The notes under the pieces are model-generated. The model was not told the DNA's origin and ran no database searches. It saw only the letters and a program-made list of their open reading frames with translations. Below, piece after piece: positions 51,036 through 60,652 of a stretch of 64,000 nucleotides of DNA (its first letter is position 1; every line of letters starts with the position of its first letter). The position numbers were made by a program, and so were the translations under genes. Origin of the DNA: CAIQJJ01 sp049325275 (GTDB taxonomy: Bacteria > Chloroflexota > Anaerolineae > Anaerolineales > UBA4823); assembly GCA_049325275.1 (NCBI GenBank), contig JBMOLU010000090.1, forward strand, positions 62,001 through 126,000, read 5' to 3'.

Positions 51036-51593
51036 ATGGACGTTACAATCAATGCTGTGAAACGCAGTGTTATCCCTCCCCCATCCATCGACCTGGATGC
51101 GGCCATACAAGAACACTGGGCGCGCATTTACGGCGTGCTCTTCCGGCTGACCGGCGATCCAGACGACGCCGAGGACCTGGCCCTGGAAGTGTTCTATCGC
51201 CTGCATCAGAAACCGCCACCAGCCAACGACGCCCTCAACCTGGGCGGCTGGCTCTACCGGGTAGCGATGAACCTGGGCTACAATGCCCTGCGCGCCGCCC
51301 GCCGGCGCAGCCGCTACGAACAGGAAGCGGGCGCTCTGGCCCTGGAGGAGGAATACTCGAACGAACCATCCCATGAAGTCGAACGGCGCATCGAACGGCG
51401 TCAGGTGCGCGCTGCCTTGGCCTGCCTGAAACCGCGCTCGGCCCAGTTGTTAATCCTGCGCCATTCGGGGCTGTCGTATGCGGAGGTGGCAGCCGCCCTG
51501 CAGATTGCCCCAGGGTCCGTCGGCACACTGCTGGCACGCGCGGAACGTGAGTTCGAAAAAGCCTACGACAGAATCGCTGAGTCTGGGCTTTAG
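51036..51593 (+). CDS. ECF-type sigma factor
   Basis: A 185-residue sigma-70-family protein with only regions 2 and 4. Region 2 (about 20-90) has IYGVLFRLTGDPDDAEDLALEVFYRLHQ, the -10 binding helices. Region 4 (about 120-180) has LKPRSAQLLILRHSGLSYAEVAAALQI, the -35 binding helix-turn-helix. The anti-sigma gene follows 18 bp downstream and should hold it inactive until a signal. ATG at 51036 has TGGAG ahead of it. Its target promoters are unknown. Confidence 0.9.
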   Translation: MDVTINAVKRSVIPPPSIDLDAAIQEHWARIYGVLFRLTGDPDDAEDLALEVFYRLHQKPPPANDALNLGGWLYRVAMNLGYNALRAARRRSRYEQEAGALALEEEYSNEPSHEVERRIERRQVRAALACLKPRSAQLLILRHSGLSYAEVAAALQIAPGSVGTLLARAEREFEKAYDRIAESGL

Positions 51594-51611
51594 CCGGAAA
51601 GGAAGAAGAAG

Positions 51612-52793
51612 ATGCACCCGAATGAAGGCCAACTGCACGCCTATCACACGCACAATCTGCCGGTTGCCGAAAGCGAGCGGGTAAAAGCCCACCTGGCGGG
51701 CTGCCCCCGCTGCCAGGCGCAAGTACAGGCTCTGGCAGAAAGAATGCACCACACCGGCCGCCGGCTGGCGGCGCTCAATCCACAGCCCGGCGAGGCGGCT
51801 CCGTCGGAGCATATCGCCCGTCAACGGCTGCAAAGCAAAATCAATCGACAGGAGAACCTTTCAATGTTCAACAAACTTTTCTCACCCCGTCTGCGCCCCG
51901 CCTGGGGTGCACTGGCCATCGTCCTTGCCCTGGCCATCGCGCTCAGCTTCCCCCAAGTGCGCGCCACGGCCAGCAGTTTCCTGGGCCTGTTCCGCGTCCA
52001 ACAGATCGCCGTCATTCCCATTGATGGGGAAGCAGCATCGGAAAAGATGTCTGCACTGGACCGGAGCCTGATGGAAGACCTGTTCGAAGGCGGCCACGAA
52101 GAAACGCTCGGCGAATCGATTGCCAATGCCAGCGTCGAAGAAGCTTCCGCCGCTGCGGGCATCGCCGTGCGCCTGCCCGAAAATATGACCCCTGAAAGCA
52201 TCTCGGTAGAACCGGGCATGCGTATGACCCTCCCCATCGACCAGCCCACGCTGCAAGCGCTTTTCGACGAACTCGGCTTCGAGATCGACATCCCCAAGGA
52301 AGCCGATGGCGCCACGATCACGGGCGAAATTCAGCCGGTCGTATTCGCCAGTTTCAACTGTCGGATGGTTGAAGAAGGCACGATCGCCAGCGATACGGGC
52401 AATCCGAGTTACAGTAAAGAAATGACCACAGGAAACCAGTGCGCCAACCTGATCCAGGTTGCCAGCCCCACCATCGACGCCCCCATTGGGTTGGATATTA
52501 CCGCCCTCGGCGAAGGCTATCTACAGTTGTTGGGCATGTCACCTGAAGAGGCCAAAAACTTCAGTCAGACGGTTGACTGGGCCACCACGCTCGTCATTCC
52601 TATGCCGCAGAACGGCAGCAGTTCGTACGAAAACGTCACCGTCGAGGGTGTGGAAGGTGTCCTGCTGCGCGAGAGCACCTGGGAAGAAGACGGTCACTAC
52701 ATCCTGATCTGGAGCAAAAACGGCGTCGTTTATGCGCTTGCGGATAAAGGAACGAATGCGGAAGCCCTGGCGCTTGCCAATTCGTTGCAGTAA
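51612..52793 (+). CDS. anti-sigma factor with zinc-finger N-terminus and external sensor domain
   Basis: A 393-residue membrane protein. The N-terminal 35 residues have the HxxxCxxC zinc motif of anti-sigma domains (VKAHLAGCPRCQAQ). One membrane helix at about 98-116 (GALAIVLALAIALSF) is followed by a large extracytoplasmic domain that repeats a DUF4367-like pattern (VEGVEGVLLRESTWEEDGHYILIWSKNG). It should bind the ECF sigma inside and sense an envelope signal outside. The ATG overlaps no other gene, and a terminator follows. Confidence 0.83.
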   Translation: MHPNEGQLHAYHTHNLPVAESERVKAHLAGCPRCQAQVQALAERMHHTGRRLAALNPQPGEAAPSEHIARQRLQSKINRQENLSMFNKLFSPRLRPAWGALAIVLALAIALSFPQVRATASSFLGLFRVQQIAVIPIDGEAASEKMSALDRSLMEDLFEGGHEETLGESIANASVEEASAAAGIAVRLPENMTPESISVEPGMRMTLPIDQPTLQALFDELGFEIDIPKEADGATITGEIQPVVFASFNCRMVEEGTIASDTGNPSYSKEMTTGNQCANLIQVASPTIDAPIGLDITALGEGYLQLLGMSPEEAKNFSQTVDWATTLVIPMPQNGSSSYENVTVEGVEGVLLRESTWEEDGHYILIWSKNGVVYALADKGTNAEALALANSLQ

Positions 52794-52811
52794 GCCACAG
52801 CACACTTAGCC

Positions 52812-52849
52812 AAAAGGCCTTCGAGATTTTGCATCTCGAAGGCCTTTTT
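52812..52849. terminator. bidirectional terminator
   Basis: AAAAGGCCTTCGAGAT and ATCTCGAAGGCCTTTT form a perfect 16-bp stem with a short loop, with A-run and T-run on the two sides. It lies between the convergent anti-sigma and bactofilin genes. Confidence 0.92.
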
Positions 52850-52868
52850 AGATCAAAGGCAGGAACGA

Positions 52869-53324
52869 TCACTCGTTACTACTCTCGTCGTCGTCCGCTT
52901 CGACTTCTTCTGGCGTCGCGGGAGCCATGCCCAAGTCAACCTGTTCTTCCATGCGAATCTGGCCGCGCAGAAAGGCGCCTTCTTCGGTAGTGAAGGCCGC
53001 CACGACCACGTTGCCCCAAACACGCCCGGTGGCACGGATTTCCAGCTTCTCGGCGGTAATGTCGCCGCGTACCAGGCCGGCAACGATTACGGTATTGGCG
53101 CGAATGTGCTCACAGGTCAGGCGGCCGGTCTCCCCAATCACCAGCAGCCCGCGCAGGGCCACGTCGCCTTCGAAGGTACCTTCGATACGCACGCCGCCGC
53201 TGCCGCCCAGCTGGCCCTTCCAGTTGATGCCAGAACCCAACACCGATGTAATCCGTTCGGTGACGGTTGCCGGCGCGGAGGCTACAGGAGGGGAAGACGT
53301 GGGAGTGGTTCGGCGGCGAAACAT
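52869..53324 (-). CDS. bactofilin-family cytoskeletal protein
   Basis: A 151-residue protein. The core (about 30-125) is the right-handed beta-helix of the bactofilin/DUF583 family, with INWKGQLGGSGGVRIEGTFEGDVALRG and IVAGLVRGDITAEKLEIRATGRVWGNV. Flanking N- and C-terminal parts are Pro/Thr-rich and acidic, as usual. Bactofilins self-assemble into filaments without nucleotide and guide cell shape and wall enzymes. The start ATG at 53324 is set by the core; the frame is open further upstream. fabI lies just upstream on the same strand. Confidence 0.9.
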   Translation of the reverse strand: MFRRRTTPTSSPPVASAPATVTERITSVLGSGINWKGQLGGSGGVRIEGTFEGDVALRGLLVIGETGRLTCEHIRANTVIVAGLVRGDITAEKLEIRATGRVWGNVVVAAFTTEEGAFLRGQIRMEEQVDLGMAPATPEEVEADDDESSNE

Positions 53325-53359
53325 ATAAGGAACGGGAAAGACAGAAAAAGATTGGCCGA

Positions 53360-54157
53360 TTACAATTGCGCGCTCAACTTTTCTGGCACGCCGACGATAT
53401 TGTACCCCGAATCGACGTGCAGCACTTCGCCGGTAACGTGACCGGACATCGGTGAGCACAAGAAGACGGCTGCGTTGCCGATATCTTCGATGCTCACGTT
53501 TTGCTGCATGGGGGCCACCAGCTCGAAAAACTTGTACATGTCTTTGAAGGTCGAAACCCCCGTGGCTGCCAGGGTGCGGATCGGCCCGGCGGAGATGGCG
53601 TTGACGCGGATGCTGTCAGGGCCAAAATCGTACGCCAGGTAACGCATGGAGGCTTCCAGGGCGGCCTTGGCTACCCCCATGACGTTATAGCCGGGTGCGA
53701 CCTTCTCGGCGCCATAGTAAGTCAGCGTCAACAAGGCCCCGCCCGGGCGGATGATCGGTTGGAAAGCCTGGGCCAGCGCCGTGAAGGAATAGACGCTGAT
53801 ATCCATCGCCAGGTGAAAACCCGCCCGGCTCGTGTCGTAATAGTTGCCGGTAAGCTCTTCTTTGTTGGCGTAGCCGATGGAATGGACGAGGATATCGATC
53901 TGTCCAAAGGCATCGCCGGCTTTTTTCGCGATGGCGCGAATATCTTCATCCTTCGAAACATCGCAAGGCTCGACAAACGTACAACCGATCGTTTCGGCAA
54001 GCGGACAAATCCGCTTTTCCAGCGCCTCGCCGGCATAGCTGAGGCCGACAGTGGCGCCTTGTTCATGAAAAGCCTTGGCGATGCCCCAGGCGATACTGCG
54101 CTCGTTGGCAACACCAAAGATCAACGCATTTTTACCAGATAAAATGGACACTTTCAT
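53360..54157 (-). CDS. fabI: enoyl-[acyl-carrier-protein] reductase (NADH)
   Basis: A 265-residue SDR enzyme that completes each round of fatty-acid elongation. The atypical FabI nucleotide motif GVANERSIAWGIAKAF, the catalytic pair Y157 and K164 (YNVMGVAK) and SAGPIRTLAATGV identify it. It is the triclosan target in other bacteria. It lies downstream of the acyl-CoA dehydrogenase on the same strand with a gap of 57 bp. Confidence 0.95.
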   Translation of the reverse strand: MKVSILSGKNALIFGVANERSIAWGIAKAFHEQGATVGLSYAGEALEKRICPLAETIGCTFVEPCDVSKDEDIRAIAKKAGDAFGQIDILVHSIGYANKEELTGNYYDTSRAGFHLAMDISVYSFTALAQAFQPIIRPGGALLTLTYYGAEKVAPGYNVMGVAKAALEASMRYLAYDFGPDSIRVNAISAGPIRTLAATGVSTFKDMYKFFELVAPMQQNVSIEDIGNAAVFLCSPMSGHVTGEVLHVDSGYNIVGVPEKLSAQL

Positions 54158-54214
54158 TCACTCCTTTGTTGAGCGGAACACCTTTAAACTTACACCGCGA
54201 ACAGAAAAACGCCG

Positions 54215-55939
54215 CTAAAAACGCGTGGCCAAGATTGCTGCCTGAGCCTGGAGAGGCTTCTCACTTGCGTCCTGGATAACGCTTGCAGCGCGATGGACTT
54301 TCGGAAGGTGTTCGGCAAAATAAACCTGGGCCAGGTCACGCTTGCGCGCCAGGTGCGGCGCATCTCGCAACAACAGCCAGGAATTGACGATATAAACGGC
54401 CATTTCCACGAGATCGACCGCGTAGTAATCGATAATGTTGCGGTCTTTGTCTTTCAAAGCGTCGATGGCCTCTTTGAAAAGTGCGGTCGCCTCGATGATC
54501 TGTGCCTTGAGAGAGTCCAGTTCCGGGCCATAGTCGGCGGCAGCCCACTCGTCGAGCAACTCGTCCAACGCGTGGCCGAGCAATTTACCGATAGCAGCAA
54601 CGACTTGCAGTTGGCTGGTGCCTTCGTAGATATTGGTAATCCGTACGTCGCGGAAATGGCGCTCGATATTGAATTCGCGCATATACCCCACGCCGCCGTG
54701 AATCTGCATCGCCTGGTAACAGACGCGGTTGCCCATCTCGGTGGCGTAATACTTGCTCAAGGGAGTCAGCGTTTCGGCAACGGTGGTCGCCTGCTTCAAC
54801 TTTTGGCGCATAGATGCATCCGCGTTTTCGGTATGCGCCAGGAATTCTTCGTACGCTTTCAGGCGATCGACGCGCTGGCCCGTTTCGGCCAGCAGGGCGC
54901 GAGCAGCCTCGATCTCCCCGCGCATCGAGATCAACATGCGCGCCACCGGGGGGAAGGCTCGAATCGGCTGGCCGAACTGGATGCGTTCGTTGGCATATTG
55001 ATAGGCTTCACGATATGCCGCCTCGGCGATGCCAACGGCCTGCGCACCAACGGCCAGGCGCGCGCCGTTCATGAGTGCCATACCATAACGGATCAGGCCA
55101 AAACGGCGCTTGCCGATCAACCAGGCCGGGGTGTTGTTGTACTGGATTTCACAGGTCGGGGAGGCGTGAATGCCAAGCTTGTTTTCGATGCGGCGGATGC
55201 GCACCGTTTCGTCGCGTTCGAGGACGAACAGTGAAAGGCCGCGCGCGTCGTTCGACCCGGCTTCGCTACGCGCCAGCACGAGGTGGATGTCAGCGCAACC
55301 ATTGGTGATGAAGCGCTTGACGCCGTTGATGCGCCAGCAACCGGCGGCCTCGTCGAAGGTGGCGCGAGTCTGCACGGCGCCCAGGTCCGAGCCGGCATCG
55401 GGTTCGGTCAGCACCATGGCGCCACTCACGCCGCCGCGTGCAAAGCGCGGCAGCAGGCGATCCTTTACTTCGTCGTCGCCATATTCGTTGATCACCGAAG
55501 CAATTTCCTGCAAGCCGAAAATTGTCATCAGCCCGGCTTCGGCGCGGGAGATGATTTCGACCATCATCTGATAAATCGTTTCCGGCAGATTCAGCCCGCC
55601 GTACTTCCAGGGCAGCATGGCGCCCATGACTTCGGCCTGCCGCAGGGCCTGGATGGCCTGCTGGGTGGCGTTGGCGTAGGCGACCTGACCATCCTGAAAA
55701 TGTGCGCCTTCTTCATCTGCGGCCGCGGCCTGGGGTGCGACGACATTGGCGCCGATTTCACCGAGCACTTCCAGCAAAATACGGTGGTTGTCGATGGCAT
55801 CCGCGTAATTGCGTGGGGCGGCCGGGTACTGCCCGGCATACTCGTAGCCTTTTTCTTTCAGTTCGATGACCTCACGTAGATCAAGCCGGTCGAAGCGGAA
55901 CTGAAGGTCTTGATTGTCCAAGAAGAAATTGTCCGTCAT
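54215..55939 (-). CDS. acyl-CoA dehydrogenase
   Basis: A 574-residue FAD enzyme. The N-terminal helical and middle beta domains (VLTEPDAGSDLGAVQTRA, GVKRFITNG) and the C-terminal helical domain (IYEGTSQLQVVAAIGKLLG, whose Glu is the usual catalytic base) are followed by about 130 extra helical residues, as in the long AidB/very-long-chain group. It would oxidise an acyl-CoA and hand electrons to the ETF encoded directly upstream. Gap to etfA is 10 bp, so etfB-etfA-acd form one unit. The substrate chain is not predictable. Confidence 0.92.
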   Translation of the reverse strand: MTDNFFLDNQDLQFRFDRLDLREVIELKEKGYEYAGQYPAAPRNYADAIDNHRILLEVLGEIGANVVAPQAAAADEEGAHFQDGQVAYANATQQAIQALRQAEVMGAMLPWKYGGLNLPETIYQMMVEIISRAEAGLMTIFGLQEIASVINEYGDDEVKDRLLPRFARGGVSGAMVLTEPDAGSDLGAVQTRATFDEAAGCWRINGVKRFITNGCADIHLVLARSEAGSNDARGLSLFVLERDETVRIRRIENKLGIHASPTCEIQYNNTPAWLIGKRRFGLIRYGMALMNGARLAVGAQAVGIAEAAYREAYQYANERIQFGQPIRAFPPVARMLISMRGEIEAARALLAETGQRVDRLKAYEEFLAHTENADASMRQKLKQATTVAETLTPLSKYYATEMGNRVCYQAMQIHGGVGYMREFNIERHFRDVRITNIYEGTSQLQVVAAIGKLLGHALDELLDEWAAADYGPELDSLKAQIIEATALFKEAIDALKDKDRNIIDYYAVDLVEMAVYIVNSWLLLRDAPHLARKRDLAQVYFAEHLPKVHRAASVIQDASEKPLQAQAAILATRF

Positions 55940-55949
55940 AGTGGCTCCG

Positions 55950-56972
55950 TTACTTTGCTTTCTCGCGCAGCGCTTTGATCAGCAGCGGCAACACCTCGGC
56001 CAGATCGCCCACAATCTTATAGTGGGCGATTTGGAAGATCGGTGCATCGGGGTCGGTATTGATAGCAATGATCTTGCCAGACTGGTCCATACCGGTACGG
56101 TGCTGGACAGCTCCCGAGATGCCGGCGGCGATGTACAGCCTTGGGCGCACGGTGGTCCCGGTTTGCCCGACCTGGTGCTCGCGCGAGATCAGGCCGGCAT
56201 CCACGGCTGCGCGAGAAGCGCCGACTTCACCGCCCAGGGTATGGGCCAGTTCCTTGATCAGTTGAAACGCTTCGGCGCTATCTACCCCACCGCCGCCAGA
56301 GACGATTACCGGCGCGCTCTTCAGTTTCACCGTCGGTTCACGCATCTCGCGGCTCAACACCTCGAGGGCGAAATCGTTGGGCATGAACTTCGGCGTGATC
56401 CTCTCTACCTGCCCTTGGCGGGCAGTATCCAACGGCCTGCGCTGCATGACACCCTCGCGCACGGTGGCCATCTGGGGGCGGGTCTTGGGGTTGACGATGG
56501 TCGCAATCACGTTGCCGCCAAAAGCAGGACGAATCTGGTAGAGCAAATCTTTATAGGTGTGGTTTTCCTTTTTGGAGGTGTAGTCGCCGATCTGCAAATC
56601 GGTGCAGTCGGCCGTCAGGCCCACCTGGGCAGCGCTGGCGACGCGCGGGGCCAGGTCGCGGCCCAACGGTGTCGCCCCGATAAGGAAAACATAGGGTTTG
56701 CGTTCACGCGCCAGGTCGGTGGCTACGCGAGTGTACGGCAGCGTACGATAAAGCGCCAACTCCGGATGATCGGCCACCAACACGTGATCGGCGCCGTAAG
56801 CGATCAGCGTTTCGGCCAGCGCTGCAACCTGATGGCCACACAACAACGCCCAGACCTGGCTGTTCAGCGTCTGAGCCAGTTCCTGGCCCTTGGCAAGCAG
56901 TTCCAGGCTGACATCAGCCACACGCCCTTCCTCTTGCTCGATAAAAACCCACACATTTCGGTTATCCATCAT
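55950..56972 (-). CDS. etfA: electron transfer flavoprotein alpha subunit
   Basis: A 340-residue ETF-alpha. The N-terminal Rossmann part has WVFIEQEEGRVADVSLELL, and the C-terminal FAD domain has VIVSGGGGVDSAEAFQLI, EVGASRAAVDAG, VGQTGTTVRPRLYIAAGISGAVQH and IAINTDPDAPIF. ATG at 56972 is preceded by CCAGGAGATAACC; an upstream in-frame ATG at 56999 lacks a box. It passes electrons from acyl-CoA dehydrogenase to the membrane. Confidence 0.95.
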   Translation of the reverse strand: MMDNRNVWVFIEQEEGRVADVSLELLAKGQELAQTLNSQVWALLCGHQVAALAETLIAYGADHVLVADHPELALYRTLPYTRVATDLARERKPYVFLIGATPLGRDLAPRVASAAQVGLTADCTDLQIGDYTSKKENHTYKDLLYQIRPAFGGNVIATIVNPKTRPQMATVREGVMQRRPLDTARQGQVERITPKFMPNDFALEVLSREMREPTVKLKSAPVIVSGGGGVDSAEAFQLIKELAHTLGGEVGASRAAVDAGLISREHQVGQTGTTVRPRLYIAAGISGAVQHRTGMDQSGKIIAINTDPDAPIFQIAHYKIVGDLAEVLPLLIKALREKAK

Positions 56973-57051
56973 GGTTATCTCCTGGTAAAAAGGGTGCACT
57001 CCGTTAGGCTATGGCCACTGGCCGACAGCCCGCAGCACCCTCTCGAGCGTT

Positions 57052-57945
57052 TTATCCGACGATGTATTCCTTAACCAGCTCTTCGATCAACGCCTTGATC
57101 CCCTCCGGCGTCGGCGCAACTTCCTTGCTCTCGGTACCTTCCAGGACAACGTAATTGACCTTGTACACCTGGGTCGGAGAGCCTGAAAGCCCCAACGCGA
57201 CATCCTCGGCATCGAGGTCGGCCGCCGTCCACACCGGGATCTTCAAATTGCGTTCGGCCAGGTAAGTATCGAGCGCCGCTTCAGACTCGAACTCCGGCCA
57301 CTGCTGCAACAAAGCCGGATACTCGGCAGGAACTGCTGCCAGCTTCTTTTCGATGCGCTGGCGTGCTGAAGGAGGACGCGCCCGGTTGGCGGAGGTAACC
57401 ACCGTCAACAAGCAAGGGAGGGTACAGCGCACCAGTTCCGTGCCGAGGTCGAAGGCGCGCTGCACGACGACCTTGCGATCTTCGATGCTGACGACTGCTT
57501 CTGCGTAGGTAATTTGCGGAATGTCGAGCTTTTCGGCAACCTGAGGGCCGACCTGAGCCGTGTCGCCGTCGATCGCCTGGCGGCCGCAGAACAGCAGGTC
57601 GAAGGGCTTGAGTTTCTCGATCGCGCACTTGAGCGTGTACGAGGTAGCCTGCGTGTCGGCGCCGGCAAATTTGCGGTCGGAGAGCAAAACTACCTGATCG
57701 GCGCCGCGGAAGAGCGCATCGCGCAGTACATCGGCCGCTTTGAGGGGGCCCATGGTCAGCACGGTAACCCGCCCGCCGTAACGTTCCTTGACCTGCAAAG
57801 CCATTTCCAGGGCGTTCAAGTCTTCGGGGTTGAAAATGGCTGGCAGCGCAGCCCGGTTGATCGTCCCTTCCGCAGTCATCACTTCTCCCGTGACGTTGCG
57901 GGTATCAGGCACCTGCTTGACAAGGACAATGGAGTTATAAGGCAT
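57052..57945 (-). CDS. etfB: electron transfer flavoprotein beta subunit
   Basis: A 297-residue ETF-beta with IVLVKQVPDTRNVTGEV, NPEDLNALEMALQVKE, VTVLTMGP and CGRQAIDGDTAQVGPQVAE. It carries AMP or FAD and pairs with etfA, 79 bp downstream on the same strand. CGAGGAGGAACC precedes the ATG. It is longer than the classic 250-residue type because of a C-terminal extension. I cannot tell whether this pair is a simple or a bifurcating ETF. Confidence 0.95.
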   Translation of the reverse strand: MPYNSIVLVKQVPDTRNVTGEVMTAEGTINRAALPAIFNPEDLNALEMALQVKERYGGRVTVLTMGPLKAADVLRDALFRGADQVVLLSDRKFAGADTQATSYTLKCAIEKLKPFDLLFCGRQAIDGDTAQVGPQVAEKLDIPQITYAEAVVSIEDRKVVVQRAFDLGTELVRCTLPCLLTVVTSANRARPPSARQRIEKKLAAVPAEYPALLQQWPEFESEAALDTYLAERNLKIPVWTAADLDAEDVALGLSGSPTQVYKVNYVVLEGTESKEVAPTPEGIKALIEELVKEYIVG

Positions 57946-57982
57946 GGTTCCTCCTCGAAAAAGATGAAGATTCATCAGGATA

Positions 57983-58594
57983 TCAGCAATCGATCTTGCC
58001 TTGAAACCGCCACGGCATACTTTTCCAGGGTTCGGGCACATTTGTTAAACCCACGCGTGGGCCAATGGTAACGCACGAATCAGGAATCAGTTTTCCAGGC
58101 CTGACGTAAAGTGCCGCCTGCGGTGTGCACAAATCGGCGCCGTTAAAGCGCCGGTCGATTGCCAGGGCCTGGCACAGCTTGCCGGGACCGTTGCACCACT
58201 CACGCCGGGGCCGGCCGGGCCGGCGGGCAGCGATGAGATCGAGGCCGTCAACCGGTTCGATGGCCCGGATCAAGACGGCGGCCGGCATACCCGCCGCTTC
58301 GGTGACAAAATTGACGCACCAGTGCATTCCATAAGTGAAGTAAACGTAGGCATGACCCGGCGGGCCGTACATGGCTTCTGTCCGTGCAGTACGCCCGGCC
58401 CTGGCATGTGAGGCGAGATCGGTTTCGTGAATGTAGGCTTCCGTCTCGACGATCACACCCTCGATGCGCCGCTCACCTTCCACACGAACCAACCGCACAC
58501 CGAGCAGTTCACGGGCTACCTGCAACGTGGGCCGTGCAAAAAACGACCGCGTCAAGAAGGTCTGTGCAGCGGGCGTTTCGTCTCCAGCGGTCAC
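57983..58594 (-). CDS. DNA-3-methyladenine glycosylase (MPG/AAG family)
   Basis: A 203-residue base-excision glycosylase. The pattern RELLGVRLVRVEG, VETEAYIHETDLASHARAGRTART (with the catalytic Glu), YGPPGHAYVYFTYGMHWCVNFV and the C-terminal NGPGKLCQALAI are characteristic of AAG. It removes alkylated purines from DNA. Its start overlaps the end of the metallophosphoesterase by 4 bp, so the two are translationally coupled. Confidence 0.93.
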   Translation of the reverse strand: MTAGDETPAAQTFLTRSFFARPTLQVARELLGVRLVRVEGERRIEGVIVETEAYIHETDLASHARAGRTARTEAMYGPPGHAYVYFTYGMHWCVNFVTEAAGMPAAVLIRAIEPVDGLDLIAARRPGRPRREWCNGPGKLCQALAIDRRFNGADLCTPQAALYVRPGKLIPDSCVTIGPRVGLTNVPEPWKSMPWRFQGKIDC

Positions 58595-59148
58595 TTCGCC
58601 TCCAATGGAAAAAGTTCGCCGCGCGCCGTATTACCATCGAGATACAACAGGCCGACGTGCGGGGCATATACTTTTTCCAGTTTCTCGAAACAGCAGGCCG
58701 CCCCCGGGTTGAACAGCAGCTTCCCCTGGCGGTACTCGTTGACCGGCCGGTGCGAATGACCGAAGACGATCACATCCATCTGTTTGAAATGGTGGATGAA
58801 CTGCGGCAAAAAATCGTCCAGGCGATAACCGTAACGCAGGTAGCGTGCCTTCCCAACGAAATAGCGCCAAAATCCGCCGTGCCCATGTGCCAGGCCCACC
58901 GTGACATCGCCAAAGGCCAGGACCCGCTCGCGCGGTAAATGCCCCATGGAAAGCCAATCCCGGTTGCCCTTGACCGCATACACCGGCGCAATCTTACCCA
59001 GGACCTTCAACACCCCAGGCGTCGAAATATCGCCGGCGTGCAAAATCGCGCCTACGTGAGCGTCACGGAAAATTTCCAGCGCCCGCGGGTTCAGTGCAAG
59101 CGCTTTATCGGGAACGTGGGTATCGGAGATGACGCCAAGCGTTTGCAT
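58591..59148 (-). CDS. metallophosphoesterase (YfcE/MJ0936-like)
   Basis: A 185-residue calcineurin-like phosphoesterase. The five metal motifs are present: VISDTHV, HAGDI, KGNRDW, LAHGHG and FGHSHRP, and NPGA is in place. Members hydrolyse phosphodiesters such as cyclic nucleotides in vitro, and physiological substrates are often unknown. Start ATG at 59148 is taken; an in-frame TTG at 59157 is less likely. It is coupled to the DNA glycosylase downstream. Confidence 0.88.
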   Translation of the reverse strand: MQTLGVISDTHVPDKALALNPRALEIFRDAHVGAILHAGDISTPGVLKVLGKIAPVYAVKGNRDWLSMGHLPRERVLAFGDVTVGLAHGHGGFWRYFVGKARYLRYGYRLDDFLPQFIHHFKQMDVIVFGHSHRPVNEYRQGKLLFNPGAACCFEKLEKVYAPHVGLLYLDGNTARGELFPLEAK

Positions 59149-59178
59149 AAGCGGCAAAATTCTTCGACTTCAAGCGTA

Positions 59179-60525
59179 CTAGGAAAACGGCCAGACGTTC
59201 GAGGCCCGCCGTGGGAAAAGCGTATCGAGCAATACAGCGGTATCCTCATTGTTGGTCCAGCAGTCGGCAAACATGTAGCGCAGTTCTTCCAGGCTGCGGC
59301 GGCCAAAGAGCACCTGCAAAAAGGTGCGTTCGGGGAAGGCCGCCTCGCCTTCGTGACCGACGGGGGCCGGTTGGTAGTCTTCAGCCTTGATCAACCTGCC
59401 GTTTTCGAAACCCAGCCGCAAACCGCCGCGGTAGAAGGTAACGCGCACTTCACCCGTGTAACCGGCCAGCAGCGAGTCGGCCAGGCGTTTTTCGAGTGCC
59501 GGGGCGATGTGGTGCAGGAAGGTGGGCAGATCGGGCACACGCATGTAAAAAGCATACGGCGGCCGGATGCGAGGCAGCCGGTCGGGAATGACGCGGTAGA
59601 CAGGGTGCTCGGCGCCCAACCAGAAACCGAAGGCCTCGAACGGTTCGTTTTCGCCAAAGGCATTGGGATAAGCAACGCCGGTGGCTTGCAGATAACGGAT
59701 GACGCTCGGCGTGACGGCCGCCCACGAAACATCCGATTTCACTTCATAGCCTTGGGCAACCATCATGGTTCCCCAGGTAAAAGGCGGGTGCGCCAGATAC
59801 CCTACCGCCTCACCGGCAGGCGTTTCGATAATACGAAACTCACTGCGGTTGACATTCATTTCACAGGTGCCGAGCAATTCATATTTCCATTGGCTCTCGT
59901 CACGCAAGCAACGGATTGGAGAGCGGGCGGCGCCCTGCGCAGACAGGTCCGCCATCCAGGGCAGGTCCGTCTCGACGGCAGGCCGCAGGTGATAAGGCTC
60001 GCGTTCCCCTTCTTTAAGTTTGGGAATTTGCGGTAGGAAGCCCGCTCGCCCGCCGCCCAGATCGAGCGCCATCTCGTAACCAAAGATGCGGTAGTAGTAC
60101 GGAATGCCAGTAATCGCCTGCACCATTTCGCCACGCTCAGCGCTGACGGCATGAATGGCGTCGAACTGGGCGCGCACCAGGCCGCGATTGCGGTACTCCG
60201 GCAGTGTTCCGACCAGTTCGGGGCGTCCTACCTTGAAAGGAATGCCTTCATAGCTCCAGGTCTGCGAGATCAGGTTCAGGCTCGAGACGATCTCGCCGCT
60301 GGCAATATCTTCAACCACGGTGAAATCTCCCGCCCGGCAGGTGGGGTGGCCGCCGCCCATCAGGTCGCGTGTCCAGGCGCCCACGCGTTCGTCCGGCTTG
60401 TCTGGGCCGTGATCGCTGTGAATTTTTGCGTTGAAGGACACGATCGCATCGATATCTTTGGGTGTGGCCCAACGCAAGACGAGGTTGTTCCCCAGGTCAC
60501 GAGGCAGAGGAAAAGTGGATGCCAT
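59179..60525 (-). CDS. Eis-like GNAT-family N-acetyltransferase
   Basis: A 448-residue protein with two GNAT-type regions (about 15-150, with VGTLPEYRNRGLVRAQFDAI, and a second up to about 300) and a C-terminal SCP2-like domain (about 335-445, with VTFYRGGLRLGFENGRL). This arrangement matches the Eis family, which acetylates aminoglycosides or other amines. It has no resistance genes around it. Start ATG at 60525 has AAGGAG 7 bp ahead. Substrate is unknown. Confidence 0.82.
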   Translation of the reverse strand: MASTFPLPRDLGNNLVLRWATPKDIDAIVSFNAKIHSDHGPDKPDERVGAWTRDLMGGGHPTCRAGDFTVVEDIASGEIVSSLNLISQTWSYEGIPFKVGRPELVGTLPEYRNRGLVRAQFDAIHAVSAERGEMVQAITGIPYYYRIFGYEMALDLGGGRAGFLPQIPKLKEGEREPYHLRPAVETDLPWMADLSAQGAARSPIRCLRDESQWKYELLGTCEMNVNRSEFRIIETPAGEAVGYLAHPPFTWGTMMVAQGYEVKSDVSWAAVTPSVIRYLQATGVAYPNAFGENEPFEAFGFWLGAEHPVYRVIPDRLPRIRPPYAFYMRVPDLPTFLHHIAPALEKRLADSLLAGYTGEVRVTFYRGGLRLGFENGRLIKAEDYQPAPVGHEGEAAFPERTFLQVLFGRRSLEELRYMFADCWTNNEDTAVLLDTLFPRRASNVWPFS

Positions 60526-60652
60526 AGACGCTCCTTGAAAAAAGATTCTCTCGTAACTTGTCAAAAAGAAGGGGAATTGGGTGTTTTGGTTAAACTTCAC
60601 GTGCCCAAAACGCCCCAAACCCTACTTTGTTGAGAAGTTACACTCTCTCAGA